Of a stretch of 64,000 bases of DNA, positions 57,437 through 64,000 are shown one piece after another. A model generated the notes under the pieces. The model had not been told where the DNA came from. It did not search any database and worked only from the letters and a program-made list of their open reading frames with translations. The position numbers and the translations under genes were made by a program. Numbering within the stretch: the stretch's first letter is position 1; every line of letters begins with the position of its first letter. Location: NCBI RefSeq assembly GCF_013378445.1, contig NZ_JABXYK010000005.1:1-64000 (forward strand), read 5' to 3'. This DNA is from Mycoplana rhizolycopersici. GTDB lineage: Bacteria > Pseudomonadota > Alphaproteobacteria > Rhizobiales > Rhizobiaceae.

Positions 57437-58429
57437 ATGACGGTCAGATTTGGTCTTCTCGGCGCCGGGCGCATCGGCAAGGTTCACGCCAGGGCAGTCA
57501 CAGGCAACCCCGGTGCGGTTCTCGTAGCCGTCGCCGATGCCTTTCCCGCAGCAGCGGAAGCCATTGCCGCGCAATATGGTTGCGCCGTGCGCACGATCGA
57601 AGGTATCGAGGCGGCCGACGACATCGACGCCGTCGTCATCTGCACGCCCACGGACACGCATGCCGACCTGATCGAACGCTTCTCTCGCGCAGGCAAGGCG
57701 ATCTTCTGCGAAAAACCGATCGATCTCGACGTCTCCCGCGTCCGCGCCTGCTTGCGCGTCGTCGAGGAGACCGGCGGCAAGCTGATGGTCGGCTTCAACC
57801 GGCGCTTCGATCCGCATTTCATGGCCGTGCACCAGGCAATCGAGGCCGGCCGGATCGGCGACGTCGAGATGGTGACGATCACCTCCCGCGATCCGGGTGC
57901 GCCGCCCGTGGACTACATCAAGCGCTCGGGCGGCATCTTCCGCGACATGACCATCCACGACTTCGACATGGCGCGCTTCCTTCTCGGCGAGGAGCCGGTT
58001 TCGGTGACGGCGACGGCGGCCGTGCTGGTGGACAAGGCGATCGGCGAGGCCGGCGACTACGACAGCGTCTCGGTGATCATGCAGACAGCGTCCGGAAAGC
58101 AGGCGATCATTTCGAATTCGCGCCGGGCCACCTATGGCTACGACCAGCGCATCGAGGTGCACGGCTCCAAGGGTATGGTCGCGGCGGAAAACCAGCGCCC
58201 GGTCTCGATCGAGATCGCGACGGGCGACGGCTACACCCGTCCACCGCTGCACGATTTCTTCATGACCCGCTACACCGAAGCCTATGCAAACGAGATTGCA
58301 AGCTTCATCGCTTCGCTGGAGCAGGGCACGCCGCTTTCGCCTTCCGGCGCCGATGGCCTGGCCGCCCTCGCCCTTGCGGACGCCGCCGTCAAGTCGGTTC
58401 AGGAAAAGCGCCTGATAGACGTCGGCTGA
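57437..58429 (+). CDS. iolG: Gfo/Idh/MocA dehydrogenase, inositol 2-dehydrogenase-like
   Basis: A 330-residue NAD-dependent oxidoreductase. VRFGLLGAGRIGKVHARAV is the dinucleotide loop; CEKPIDLD contains the catalytic Lys of the EKP motif; GGIFRDMTIHDFDMARFLLG has the family Asp and His. It is IolG-like (myo-inositol to scyllo-inosose), though its place beside a ROK/xylFHG locus may mean another substrate such as a sugar lactone precursor. Weak Shine-Dalgarno. It ends in a strong terminator. Confidence 0.85.
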   Translation: MTVRFGLLGAGRIGKVHARAVTGNPGAVLVAVADAFPAAAEAIAAQYGCAVRTIEGIEAADDIDAVVICTPTDTHADLIERFSRAGKAIFCEKPIDLDVSRVRACLRVVEETGGKLMVGFNRRFDPHFMAVHQAIEAGRIGDVEMVTITSRDPGAPPVDYIKRSGGIFRDMTIHDFDMARFLLGEEPVSVTATAAVLVDKAIGEAGDYDSVSVIMQTASGKQAIISNSRRATYGYDQRIEVHGSKGMVAAENQRPVSIEIATGDGYTRPPLHDFFMTRYTEAYANEIASFIASLEQGTPLSPSGADGLAALALADAAVKSVQEKRLIDVG

Positions 58430-58473
58430 AGTCGAAAAGCCCGCCAGGCCGGGCAACGATCCTCCCAGCAACT

Positions 58474-58502
58474 GGCCGGGCCGTCACGCCCGGCCTTTTT
58501 TG
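58474..58502 (+). terminator. Rho-independent terminator after the IolG-like gene
   Basis: GGCCGGGC, loop CGTCAC and GCCCGGCC form a perfect 8-bp stem followed by six T. It sits 45 bp past the stop, between the convergent iolG-like and ROK genes. Confidence 0.9.
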
Positions 58503-58519
58503 TGGCCCGAGCCGCCCTT

Positions 58520-59743
58520 TCATGCCGTCTCGCCTTCCGCAACCGGTCGTTCGGAGGCTAGCAGCCGGTCGATCCGCGTCAGCGCGCGATCGACATGCCC
58601 CTCGAAGACCAGCGTCGCCTCCTCCGGCACGATCGAGATTTCCGGCATGCCGTGCAGGCGCACCTGCTGCGATTGGCGCAACCCCTCGTCCAGCCCGCGC
58701 GACAGCAGATCGAGGAAGCGCGTTCCCGGCCCGGTGATCGTCACCGGCATGCTGCCGTAAAGGCTCAGGACGCGCGACAGTCCCTGCCCGAGCGCAAGCC
58801 CCGCCTGGCGGAAGGCGTATTCGGACATGCGGTGTCCCTGCCGCGCCCGCTGCGCGATCTTCTCCATCTCGGCAAGCGGCACGAACTTTGCGGGAATCGT
58901 ATCGGGCGGCACTTCGAATGCCGTCCGCAGGATGCCGTAGAAGCCGGCCGACGCCTCGATGCACCCCTGCGCCCCGCAACGACAGACCTTGCCGTCGGCC
59001 GCATGCAGCATGTGCCCGAAATTGGGCGCGGACACCTCGATCTCGCCAGTCGCATGCAGATTGGCAATCCCGAGCCCGACGCTGTGGCCGAGCGACAGCG
59101 CGGCAAGCTGGCGGGTGGTCCCCGATGTCGGTTCCGCGCGCAGGCCGAGGGCATGGGCAACGAGAAGCGTCTCGTTGCTGAGCGTGACGGAACGCCACTC
59201 GCCCAGCACGCCTGCGAAATCGATCTCGTCCAGCCCGAAGACCGGCGACCAGACAAGCGTGGCACTTGCCGGATCCACGATGCCCTTGCTGCTGATGGAG
59301 ACCGCAAGCACGCACGAGCGATCCAGGCGCGAACGCTGCAGCGTCTTTGCAAGACCGCCGCGTAGCGCGTCGATGAAGTGCGCCGTCGAGGGATCCGAAT
59401 GCTGTCGCGGCTCCTCGAAGCGGTCGATCAGCATGCCGGCATAGTCGGCCAGCGAATACTGCACCGCGTCGGAGGAAATGCGCACGGTGATGATGTGGCC
59501 GTAGTCGCGCTTCTGGCGGAACAGCACGCGCGGGCGTCCGCGCCCGCCCGCGCTGGCCTGCTCCTGACGCTCCAGCACGCCGCCCCGCTCCAGTTCGGCG
59601 GTGATCGCCGAAACGGTCGCCGAGGCAAGGCCGGTGCGCGCAGACAGCTCCGTATGCGACAGGGCCCCCTGCCGCCGCACCGCCGCGAGCACAAGCGCAC
59701 TGTTTTGCTGACGCACCAGATCGGTGCTCGATCGCGTCAGCAT
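58520..59743 (-). CDS. ROK-family transcriptional repressor
   Basis: About 407 residues. The N-terminal helix-turn-helix is LSHTELSARTGLASATVSAI (residues about 28-47). The ROK domain follows, with the zinc-binding CRCGAQGCIEAS. ATG 59743 follows GGAG. It is divergent from xylF, and a perfect palindrome lies on the xylF promoter. It probably represses xylFHG and is relieved by the imported sugar, as XylR does; this is inference from context. Confidence 0.9.
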   Translation of the reverse strand: MLTRSSTDLVRQQNSALVLAAVRRQGALSHTELSARTGLASATVSAITAELERGGVLERQEQASAGGRGRPRVLFRQKRDYGHIITVRISSDAVQYSLADYAGMLIDRFEEPRQHSDPSTAHFIDALRGGLAKTLQRSRLDRSCVLAVSISSKGIVDPASATLVWSPVFGLDEIDFAGVLGEWRSVTLSNETLLVAHALGLRAEPTSGTTRQLAALSLGHSVGLGIANLHATGEIEVSAPNFGHMLHAADGKVCRCGAQGCIEASAGFYGILRTAFEVPPDTIPAKFVPLAEMEKIAQRARQGHRMSEYAFRQAGLALGQGLSRVLSLYGSMPVTITGPGTRFLDLLSRGLDEGLRQSQQVRLHGMPEISIVPEEATLVFEGHVDRALTRIDRLLASERPVAEGETA

Positions 59744-59831
59744 AGCCAGGCTCCGGTTTGAAAAGACGATTCCAACGAATGCTCCTCCCAAAGCATCTGT
59801 TGCGGGCGCCGACAAGTCCTCCACCCCCTTG

Positions 59832-59860
59832 TTGACAGCCCCCGGAACTTCTGACATCTA
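59832..59860 (+). promoter_or_regulatory. xylF promoter
   Basis: TTGACA (59832-59837), 17 bases, then CATCTA (59855-59860). It precedes xylF by about 130 bp, and the operator starts right at its end, so the repressor would cover the transcription start. Confidence 0.65.
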
Positions 59861-59881
59861 TTTTCTCGACTGTCGAGAAAA
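59861..59881. promoter_or_regulatory. Perfect 21-bp operator palindrome
   Basis: TTTTCTCGAC, one base, GTCGAGAAAA: ten-base arms pair fully. It overlaps the expected start of the xylF transcript between the divergent ROK and xylF genes. It is the likely binding site of the ROK repressor. Confidence 0.75.
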
Positions 59882-59988
59882 ATTCCGGGAGAGCTTGAGG
59901 GCGTGGAATTGCGGCAGTGTCAGAGAGCTGGTTGTCGACGGTGACGGGAGGTTCGTCCGGACGGCCGGCATTCACTTGGGAGGATAAT

Positions 59989-61026
59989 ATGAAATCAGTT
60001 TTGAAGCTGATGGCAGGCGTAGCCGTCATCGTATCGCTGCATTCCGTGGCGCAGGCCAAGGATCTCGTGGTAGGCGTTTCCTGGTCGAACTTCCAGGAAG
60101 AGCGCTGGAAAACCGACGAAGCCGCCATCAAGGCGGCCCTTGAGGCGTCCGGCGACAAGTACATCTCCGCCGATGCCCAGTCCTCGGCAGCCAAGCAGCT
60201 GACCGACATCGAATCGCTGATCGCCCAGGGCGCCAACGCCCTGATCGTGCTCGCGCAGGATAGCGACGCCATCGGCCCGGCCATCGAAAAGGCCGCAGCC
60301 GAAGGCATCCCGGTCGTCGGTTACGACCGCCTGATCGAGAACCCGGCCGCCTTCTACATCACCTTCGACAACAAGGAAGTCGGCCGCATGCAGGCCCGCG
60401 AAGTGTTCAAGGTCAAGCCGGAAGGCAACTACGTCTTCATCAAGGGCAACTCCGCCGATCCGAACGCCGACTTCCTGTTCTCCGGCCAGTTGGAAGTGCT
60501 GAAGGAAGCGATCGACGCCGGCAAGATCAAGAACGTCGGCGAAGCCTATACCGACGGGTGGAAGCCTGAAATCGCGCAGAAGAACATGGAACAGTTCCTG
60601 ACGGCGAACGACAACAAGGTCGACGCGGTCGTCGCCTCGAACGACGGCACCGCCGGCGGCGCGGTCGCAGCCCTCGACGCCCAGGGTCTCGCCGGCTCCG
60701 TTCCGGTCTCGGGCCAGGACGCAGACAAGGCAGCACTGAACCGCGTGGCGCTCGGCACGCAGACGGTCTCGGTCTGGAAGGACAGCCGCGAGCTTGGCAA
60801 GCGCGCCGCCGAGATCGCAGCCGAGCTGGCCGGCGGCAAGAAGATGGAAGAGATCGCCGGCGTGACCAGCTTCAACGGCGGACCGAAGGGCGTCGCCATG
60901 CAGTCGGTCTTCCTGGCTCCGCTTCCGATCACCCAGGACAACCTGAACGTCGTCATCGACGCGGGCTGGATCTCCAAGGAAGAAGCCTGCCAGGGCGTCA
61001 AGGGCGACCTCGCCGCCTGCAAGTAA
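59989..61026 (+). CDS. xylF: Xylose-type sugar ABC transporter substrate-binding protein
   Basis: A 345-residue periplasmic binding protein with signal peptide [20 protein letters not shown]. The mature start [20 protein letters not shown] and the hinge segments [12 protein letters not shown] and [18 protein letters not shown] resemble XylF. ATG 59989 follows GGGAGG. It is followed by a strong hairpin, then permease and ATPase genes. D-xylose is the best guess for the ligand; other pentoses or hexoses are possible. Confidence 0.9.
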   Translation: MKSVLKLMAGVAVIVSLHSVAQAKDLVVGVSWSNFQEERWKTDEAAIKAALEASGDKYISADAQSSAAKQLTDIESLIAQGANALIVLAQDSDAIGPAIEKAAAEGIPVVGYDRLIENPAAFYITFDNKEVGRMQAREVFKVKPEGNYVFIKGNSADPNADFLFSGQLEVLKEAIDAGKIKNVGEAYTDGWKPEIAQKNMEQFLTANDNKVDAVVASNDGTAGGAVAALDAQGLAGSVPVSGQDADKAALNRVALGTQTVSVWKDSRELGKRAAEIAAELAGGKKMEEIAGVTSFNGGPKGVAMQSVFLAPLPITQDNLNVVIDAGWISKEEACQGVKGDLAACK

Positions 61027-61051
61027 CACGATCGGACGGGCCTGTCCCGCA

Positions 61052-61100
61052 CACCTTCCAAGCGCCGCAACGCATTGCGTTGCGGCGCTTGCGCAAGGTG
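61052..61100 (+). promoter_or_regulatory. Large intercistronic hairpin after xylF
   Basis: A perfect 16-bp inverted repeat, CAAGCGCCGCAACGCA and its complement at 61059-61091 around one central T, is extended by CACCTT/AAGGTG (61052-61057 and 61095-61100). No T-run follows. It can stall readthrough or protect the xylF mRNA 3' end, giving more binding protein than permease. Confidence 0.65.
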
Positions 61101-61303
61101 GAAGTGCGGTGGACAATGCCTGGGCCATCCTCAGCCGACACCGTCGGCAAAGGATGCGGACCGGGAAGTACGCGGGCCTAAAGCCGCGCGGGCAAAAGTC
61201 CCGCAGTCACGTCCGTCATCGCCAGACTTTGCCACGACATTCCTGCCCGACCGGGCCGGCAACGCGGCGACAACAACAATTTCAGTGGGGGGAAGGCACG
61301 TCC

Positions 61304-62617
61304 ATGGCCGACATCACACAAGCTACCCAGACAAATCGGGCCCGAAACGCGGACGAAAATCCCGTCAAGCGGTTCTTCCGCGCAACCGAGATCGACACCC
61401 GCCTGCTCGGCATGGTCGGGGCGCTGGTCATCATCTGGGTCGGCTTCCAGCTTCTCACCGGCGGCCTGTTTCTGACGCCACGCAATCTGTGGAACCTGAC
61501 GGTGCAGACCTCCTCGGTCGCCGTCATGGCGACGGGCATGGTGCTGATCATCGTCACCCGCAATATCGACCTCTCGGTCGGCTCGGTGCTCGGCTTCTGC
61601 GGCATGATCATGGGGGTCATGCAGGCAAAGATTCTTCCGCAATATCTGGGCCTCGAGCACCCGGCGATCTGGATCATCACGCTCGGCTGCGGCATCCTCG
61701 TCGGGGCTGCGATCGGCGCCCTGCACGGCTCCATCATCGCCTTTCTCAACGTGCCCGCCTTCATCGTCACGCTCGGCGGCCTGCTGGTCTGGCGCGGCGC
61801 CACCTGGTTCGTCACCAGCGGCCAGACGGTCGCCCCGATGAACTCCACCTTCCGCCTGATGGGCGGTGGCACCGAGGGCTCGATCGGCGCCACGGCGAGC
61901 TGGATCGTCGGCATCGTCGCCTGCCTCGCCATCGTCGGCGCGATCCTGAACTCGCGCAAGCAGCGAAAGCGCTTCGGCTTTCCGCTTCGCCCGGTCTGGG
62001 CCGAATACTTCCTCTCGGTGCTCGGCTGCGTGCTGGTGCTCGGCGCAGTCGCCGTCGCCAACCACTATTACTGGCCGACCAACATCGCCCGCCGCTACGC
62101 CGACGCCAACGGCATCGCCTGGCCGGAGGGCGGCCTGCAGATCCCGCACGGGATCGCCATTCCCGTCCTGATGGCGATCGCCGTCGGCATCGTGATGACC
62201 TTCATCGCCACCCGCCTGCGCTTCGGCCGCTACGTGTTCGCGCTTGGCGGCAACCCGGAAGCAGCCGAGCTCGCGGGCATCAAGACGCGTTGGGTCACGG
62301 TCAAGATCTTCATGCTGATGGGCATCCTGTGCGCCATCGCGGCTGCGATCTCGACTGCCCGCCTCAACGCCGCCACCAACGCGCAGGGCGAGCTCGACGA
62401 ACTCTACACCATCGCCGCCGCCGTGATCGGCGGCACCTCGCTCGCCGGTGGCGTCGGCACCATCGCCGGCGCCATGATCGGCGCCCTCGTCATGCAATCG
62501 CTTCAGTCGGGCATGGTGCTTCTCGGCATCGACAGCCCGTTCCAGCGCATCGTCGTCGGTGTGGTTCTCGTTGTCGCCGTCTGGCTCGACACCGTCTATC
62601 GCGCCCGCGCCAAGTAA
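61304..62617 (+). CDS. xylH: Xylose-type ABC transporter permease
   Basis: A 437-residue BPD_transp_2 permease with about ten membrane helices. RNIDLSVGSVLGFCGMIMGV, VPAFIVTLGGLLVWRGATWF and FALGGNPEAAELAGIKTRWV are characteristic of XylH. It starts about 280 bp after xylF with GGGGGGAAGG before ATG 61304, and pairs with the short ATPase 12 bp downstream. Confidence 0.94.
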   Translation: MADITQATQTNRARNADENPVKRFFRATEIDTRLLGMVGALVIIWVGFQLLTGGLFLTPRNLWNLTVQTSSVAVMATGMVLIIVTRNIDLSVGSVLGFCGMIMGVMQAKILPQYLGLEHPAIWIITLGCGILVGAAIGALHGSIIAFLNVPAFIVTLGGLLVWRGATWFVTSGQTVAPMNSTFRLMGGGTEGSIGATASWIVGIVACLAIVGAILNSRKQRKRFGFPLRPVWAEYFLSVLGCVLVLGAVAVANHYYWPTNIARRYADANGIAWPEGGLQIPHGIAIPVLMAIAVGIVMTFIATRLRFGRYVFALGGNPEAAELAGIKTRWVTVKIFMLMGILCAIAAAISTARLNAATNAQGELDELYTIAAAVIGGTSLAGGVGTIAGAMIGALVMQSLQSGMVLLGIDSPFQRIVVGVVLVVAVWLDTVYRARAK

Positions 62618-62629
62618 GGAGTACGCCTC

Positions 62630-63415
62630 ATGACAGATCAACGCACTCCGCTCGTGGAAATGAAGAACGTTTCCATCTCGTTCGGCGGCATCCATGCGGT
62701 CGACAACGCCTCGGTGGACCTCTACCCCGGCGAAGTCGTCGCCCTTCTCGGCCACAACGGCGCCGGCAAGTCGACGCTCATCAAGATCCTGTCGGGCGCC
62801 TACAAGCGCGATGCCGGCGAGATCCTGATCAACGGCGAGCCGGCCGACATCAACAACCCGCGCGACGCCAAGAAATACGGCATCGAAACGATCTACCAGA
62901 CGCTCGCCGTCGCCGACAACGTCGACGCGGCCGCCAACCTCTATCTCGGCCGCGAGCTGCGCACCCCCTGGGGCACGCTCGACGACGTGGCGATGGAGGC
63001 GAAGGCGCGCGAGGTGATGGGCCGGCTCAACCCCAACTTCCAGCGCTTCAAGGAGCCGGTGAAGGCGCTCTCGGGCGGCCAGCGGCAGTCCGTCGCCATC
63101 GCGCGCGCCATCCTGTTCGATGCTCGCATCCTGATCATGGACGAGCCGACGGCAGCCCTCGGACCGCAGGAGACCGCGCAGGTGGGCGAACTGATCAAGC
63201 AGTTGAAGAAGGAAGGCATCGGCATCTTCCTGATCAGCCACGACATCCACGACGTCTTCGACCTCGCCGACCGCGTCTCGGTGATGAAGAACGGCCAGGT
63301 CGTCGGCCACGCCCGCACGCAGGACGTGACCAAGGACGAGGTTCTGGGCATGATCATCCTCGGCAAATGCCCACCCAAGGCCATCCCCGGCCCCGGCGCG
63401 ATGCAGGTCGCCTGA
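62630..63415 (+). CDS. xylG: Sugar ABC transporter ATP-binding protein, single-domain
   Basis: A 261-residue ATPase with one nucleotide-binding domain: Walker [13 protein letters not shown], signature [14 protein letters not shown], Walker [13 protein letters not shown]. coli XylG is about 510 residues with two such domains, so this resembles the short FrcA-type ATPase of rhizobial fructose transporters and must work as a homodimer. It is followed by a terminator. The symbol is by operon position. Confidence 0.85.
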   Translation: MTDQRTPLVEMKNVSISFGGIHAVDNASVDLYPGEVVALLGHNGAGKSTLIKILSGAYKRDAGEILINGEPADINNPRDAKKYGIETIYQTLAVADNVDAAANLYLGRELRTPWGTLDDVAMEAKAREVMGRLNPNFQRFKEPVKALSGGQRQSVAIARAILFDARILIMDEPTAALGPQETAQVGELIKQLKKEGIGIFLISHDIHDVFDLADRVSVMKNGQVVGHARTQDVTKDEVLGMIILGKCPPKAIPGPGAMQVA

Positions 63416-63441
63416 GCGCGACGCTCCATTCGAGACAGAAG

Positions 63442-63472
63442 CCGCGGTCCCCGGGGGCGCGGTTTTCTTTTT
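63442..63472 (+). terminator. Terminator after the xylFHG operon
   Basis: CCGCG (63442-63446) pairs with CGCGG (63458-63462), with further C-G pairs possible inside, followed by TTTTCTTTTT. It lies 27 bp past the xylG stop. Confidence 0.8.
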
Positions 63473-63480
63473 GTCGTCGA

Positions 63481-64000
63481 TTACCAGACGACCGCCTCTC
63501 CATCGTGCGCGTAGAACCCGCCGGAGGCCTGCGCCGGAAGGCGATCGACCAGCGCCAGCAGGCGCGCCGCCGACACGCCTGGCGTGACGGTGGCGTGCCC
63601 GCCGCGAAAGGCCGCACTGAGCCTGGTCTCCACCGTGCCGGGATGCAGTGCGAGCACCAGCGATTGCGGATGCGTGCGCGAAAGCTCGATCGCGGCGGTG
63701 CGGACGATCTGGTTCAATGCCGCCTTGGAGGCCCGGTAGGAAATCCATCCCCCAAGCCGGTTGTCGCCGATCGAGCCGACACGGGCAGACAGTGTCGCGA
63801 AGATCGCCCGCCGGTCGCGCGGCATCAGCGGCGCAAAATGCTTCAGAAGCAATGCCGGCCCGATGGCATTGACCGCGAACTGTCGGGCCATGACGGAGGG
63901 ATCGATTGCCCTCAGCGCCTTCTCCGGGCCGATACCGTCGATGGTCAGCGCCCCTGTGGCATCAAAGACAAAATCAAACGGGCCTTCGCCGGAAAGCACA
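63481..64000 (-). CDS. SDR-family oxidoreductase (5' end outside the window)
   Basis: About 173 C-terminal residues of a short-chain dehydrogenase; the first part, with the TGxxxGIG loop, lies beyond position 64000. Visible are FAVNAIGPALLLKHFAPLMP, the catalytic Ser region (ATLSARVGSIGDN) and the YRASKAALN motif (Tyr and Lys), with LHPGTVETRLSAAFRG. It resembles CsgA-like SDRs. Substrate unknown. Confidence 0.82.
   Translation of the reverse strand, partial: VLSGEGPFDFVFDATGALTIDGIGPEKALRAIDPSVMARQFAVNAIGPALLLKHFAPLMPRDRRAIFATLSARVGSIGDNRLGGWISYRASKAALNQIVRTAAIELSRTHPQSLVLALHPGTVETRLSAAFRGGHATVTPGVSAARLLALVDRLPAQASGGFYAHDGEAVVW

Noticed and set aside
61178-63748. Long open frame opposite xylFHG on the minus strand
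   Set aside because: It is antisense to three well-supported transporter genes, is rich in His, Asp and Arg as expected from GC-rich codon shadows, and shows no family motif.

Overview
The window looks like chromosome of a GC-rich alphaproteobacterium of the Rhizobiaceae (Sinorhizobium/Ensifer, Shinella, Agrobacterium or Rhizobium relatives). The reasons are a BacA-type peptide transporter, the chvE-gguA-gguB-gguC sugar locus with a divergent gbpR-type LysR regulator, a bdhA-xdhA-xdhB gene order, short palindromic intergenic elements, GANTC (CcrM-type) sites, and frequent TTG/GTG starts with clear Shine-Dalgarno sequences. I cannot name a species. No rRNA, tRNA, CRISPR array, IS element or prophage is visible. 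Mobile or degenerate DNA is limited to relics.

Layout. 0-5 kb: a decayed toxin-antitoxin pair, an orphan aglA-type alpha-glucosidase, an Ldh2-family oxidoreductase with kdgK, and a small VapC-like relic. 4.5-14.2 kb: housekeeping and accessory genes (der, a TPR-like membrane protein, nnrU, a polysaccharide deacetylase, bacA, an MFS exporter, map, an LLM flavin oxidoreductase, a GT-A-like glycosyltransferase). 14.2-17.1 kb: a YCII/ECF42-type sigma/SRPBCC operon, a YkgJ-family gene broken by an amber codon, and a palindromic repeat. 17.2-23.8 kb: glpK divergent from bdhA-xdhA-xdhB. 23.9-31.0 kb: a purine catabolic block (LysR, puuD-guaD convergent with puuE-uraD-allA-uraH) flanked by two PRC-barrel genes. 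31-42.6 kb: a divergent pair of MnmC halves sharing one CATG, a large PAS-rich hybrid histidine kinase, an MttB-like methyltransferase, a cytochrome c, a host-attachment-type protein, a DEAD-box helicase and an EamA transporter. 42.9-46.1 kb: the circularly permuted ATP-grasp / alpha-E / transglutaminase operon. 46.2-47.9 kb: small stress genes including cspA, then a thioesterase. 48.1-56.9 kb: chvE-gguABC plus an IlvD/Edd sugar-acid dehydratase, with gbpR and a J-domain-like gene divergent. 56.9-63.5 kb: a small membrane protein, an IolG-like dehydrogenase, a ROK repressor and a xylFHG-type ABC transporter. 63.5-64 kb: a truncated SDR.

How the genes work together. Guanine goes to xanthine (GuaD), to urate (XdhAB), to 5-hydroxyisourate (PuuD), to OHCU (UraH), to allantoin (UraD) and to allantoate (PuuE). 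AllA handles ureidoglycolate, but no allantoicase or XdhC is in the window. ChvE-GguAB imports aldoses whose acids the dehydratase and GguC can process. XylFHG imports a pentose or related sugar under a ROK repressor with a perfect 21-bp operator. The strongest candidate for an uncharacterised system is the ATP-grasp/alpha-E/transglutaminase operon, a conserved but biochemically unsolved predicted peptide-ligase module.
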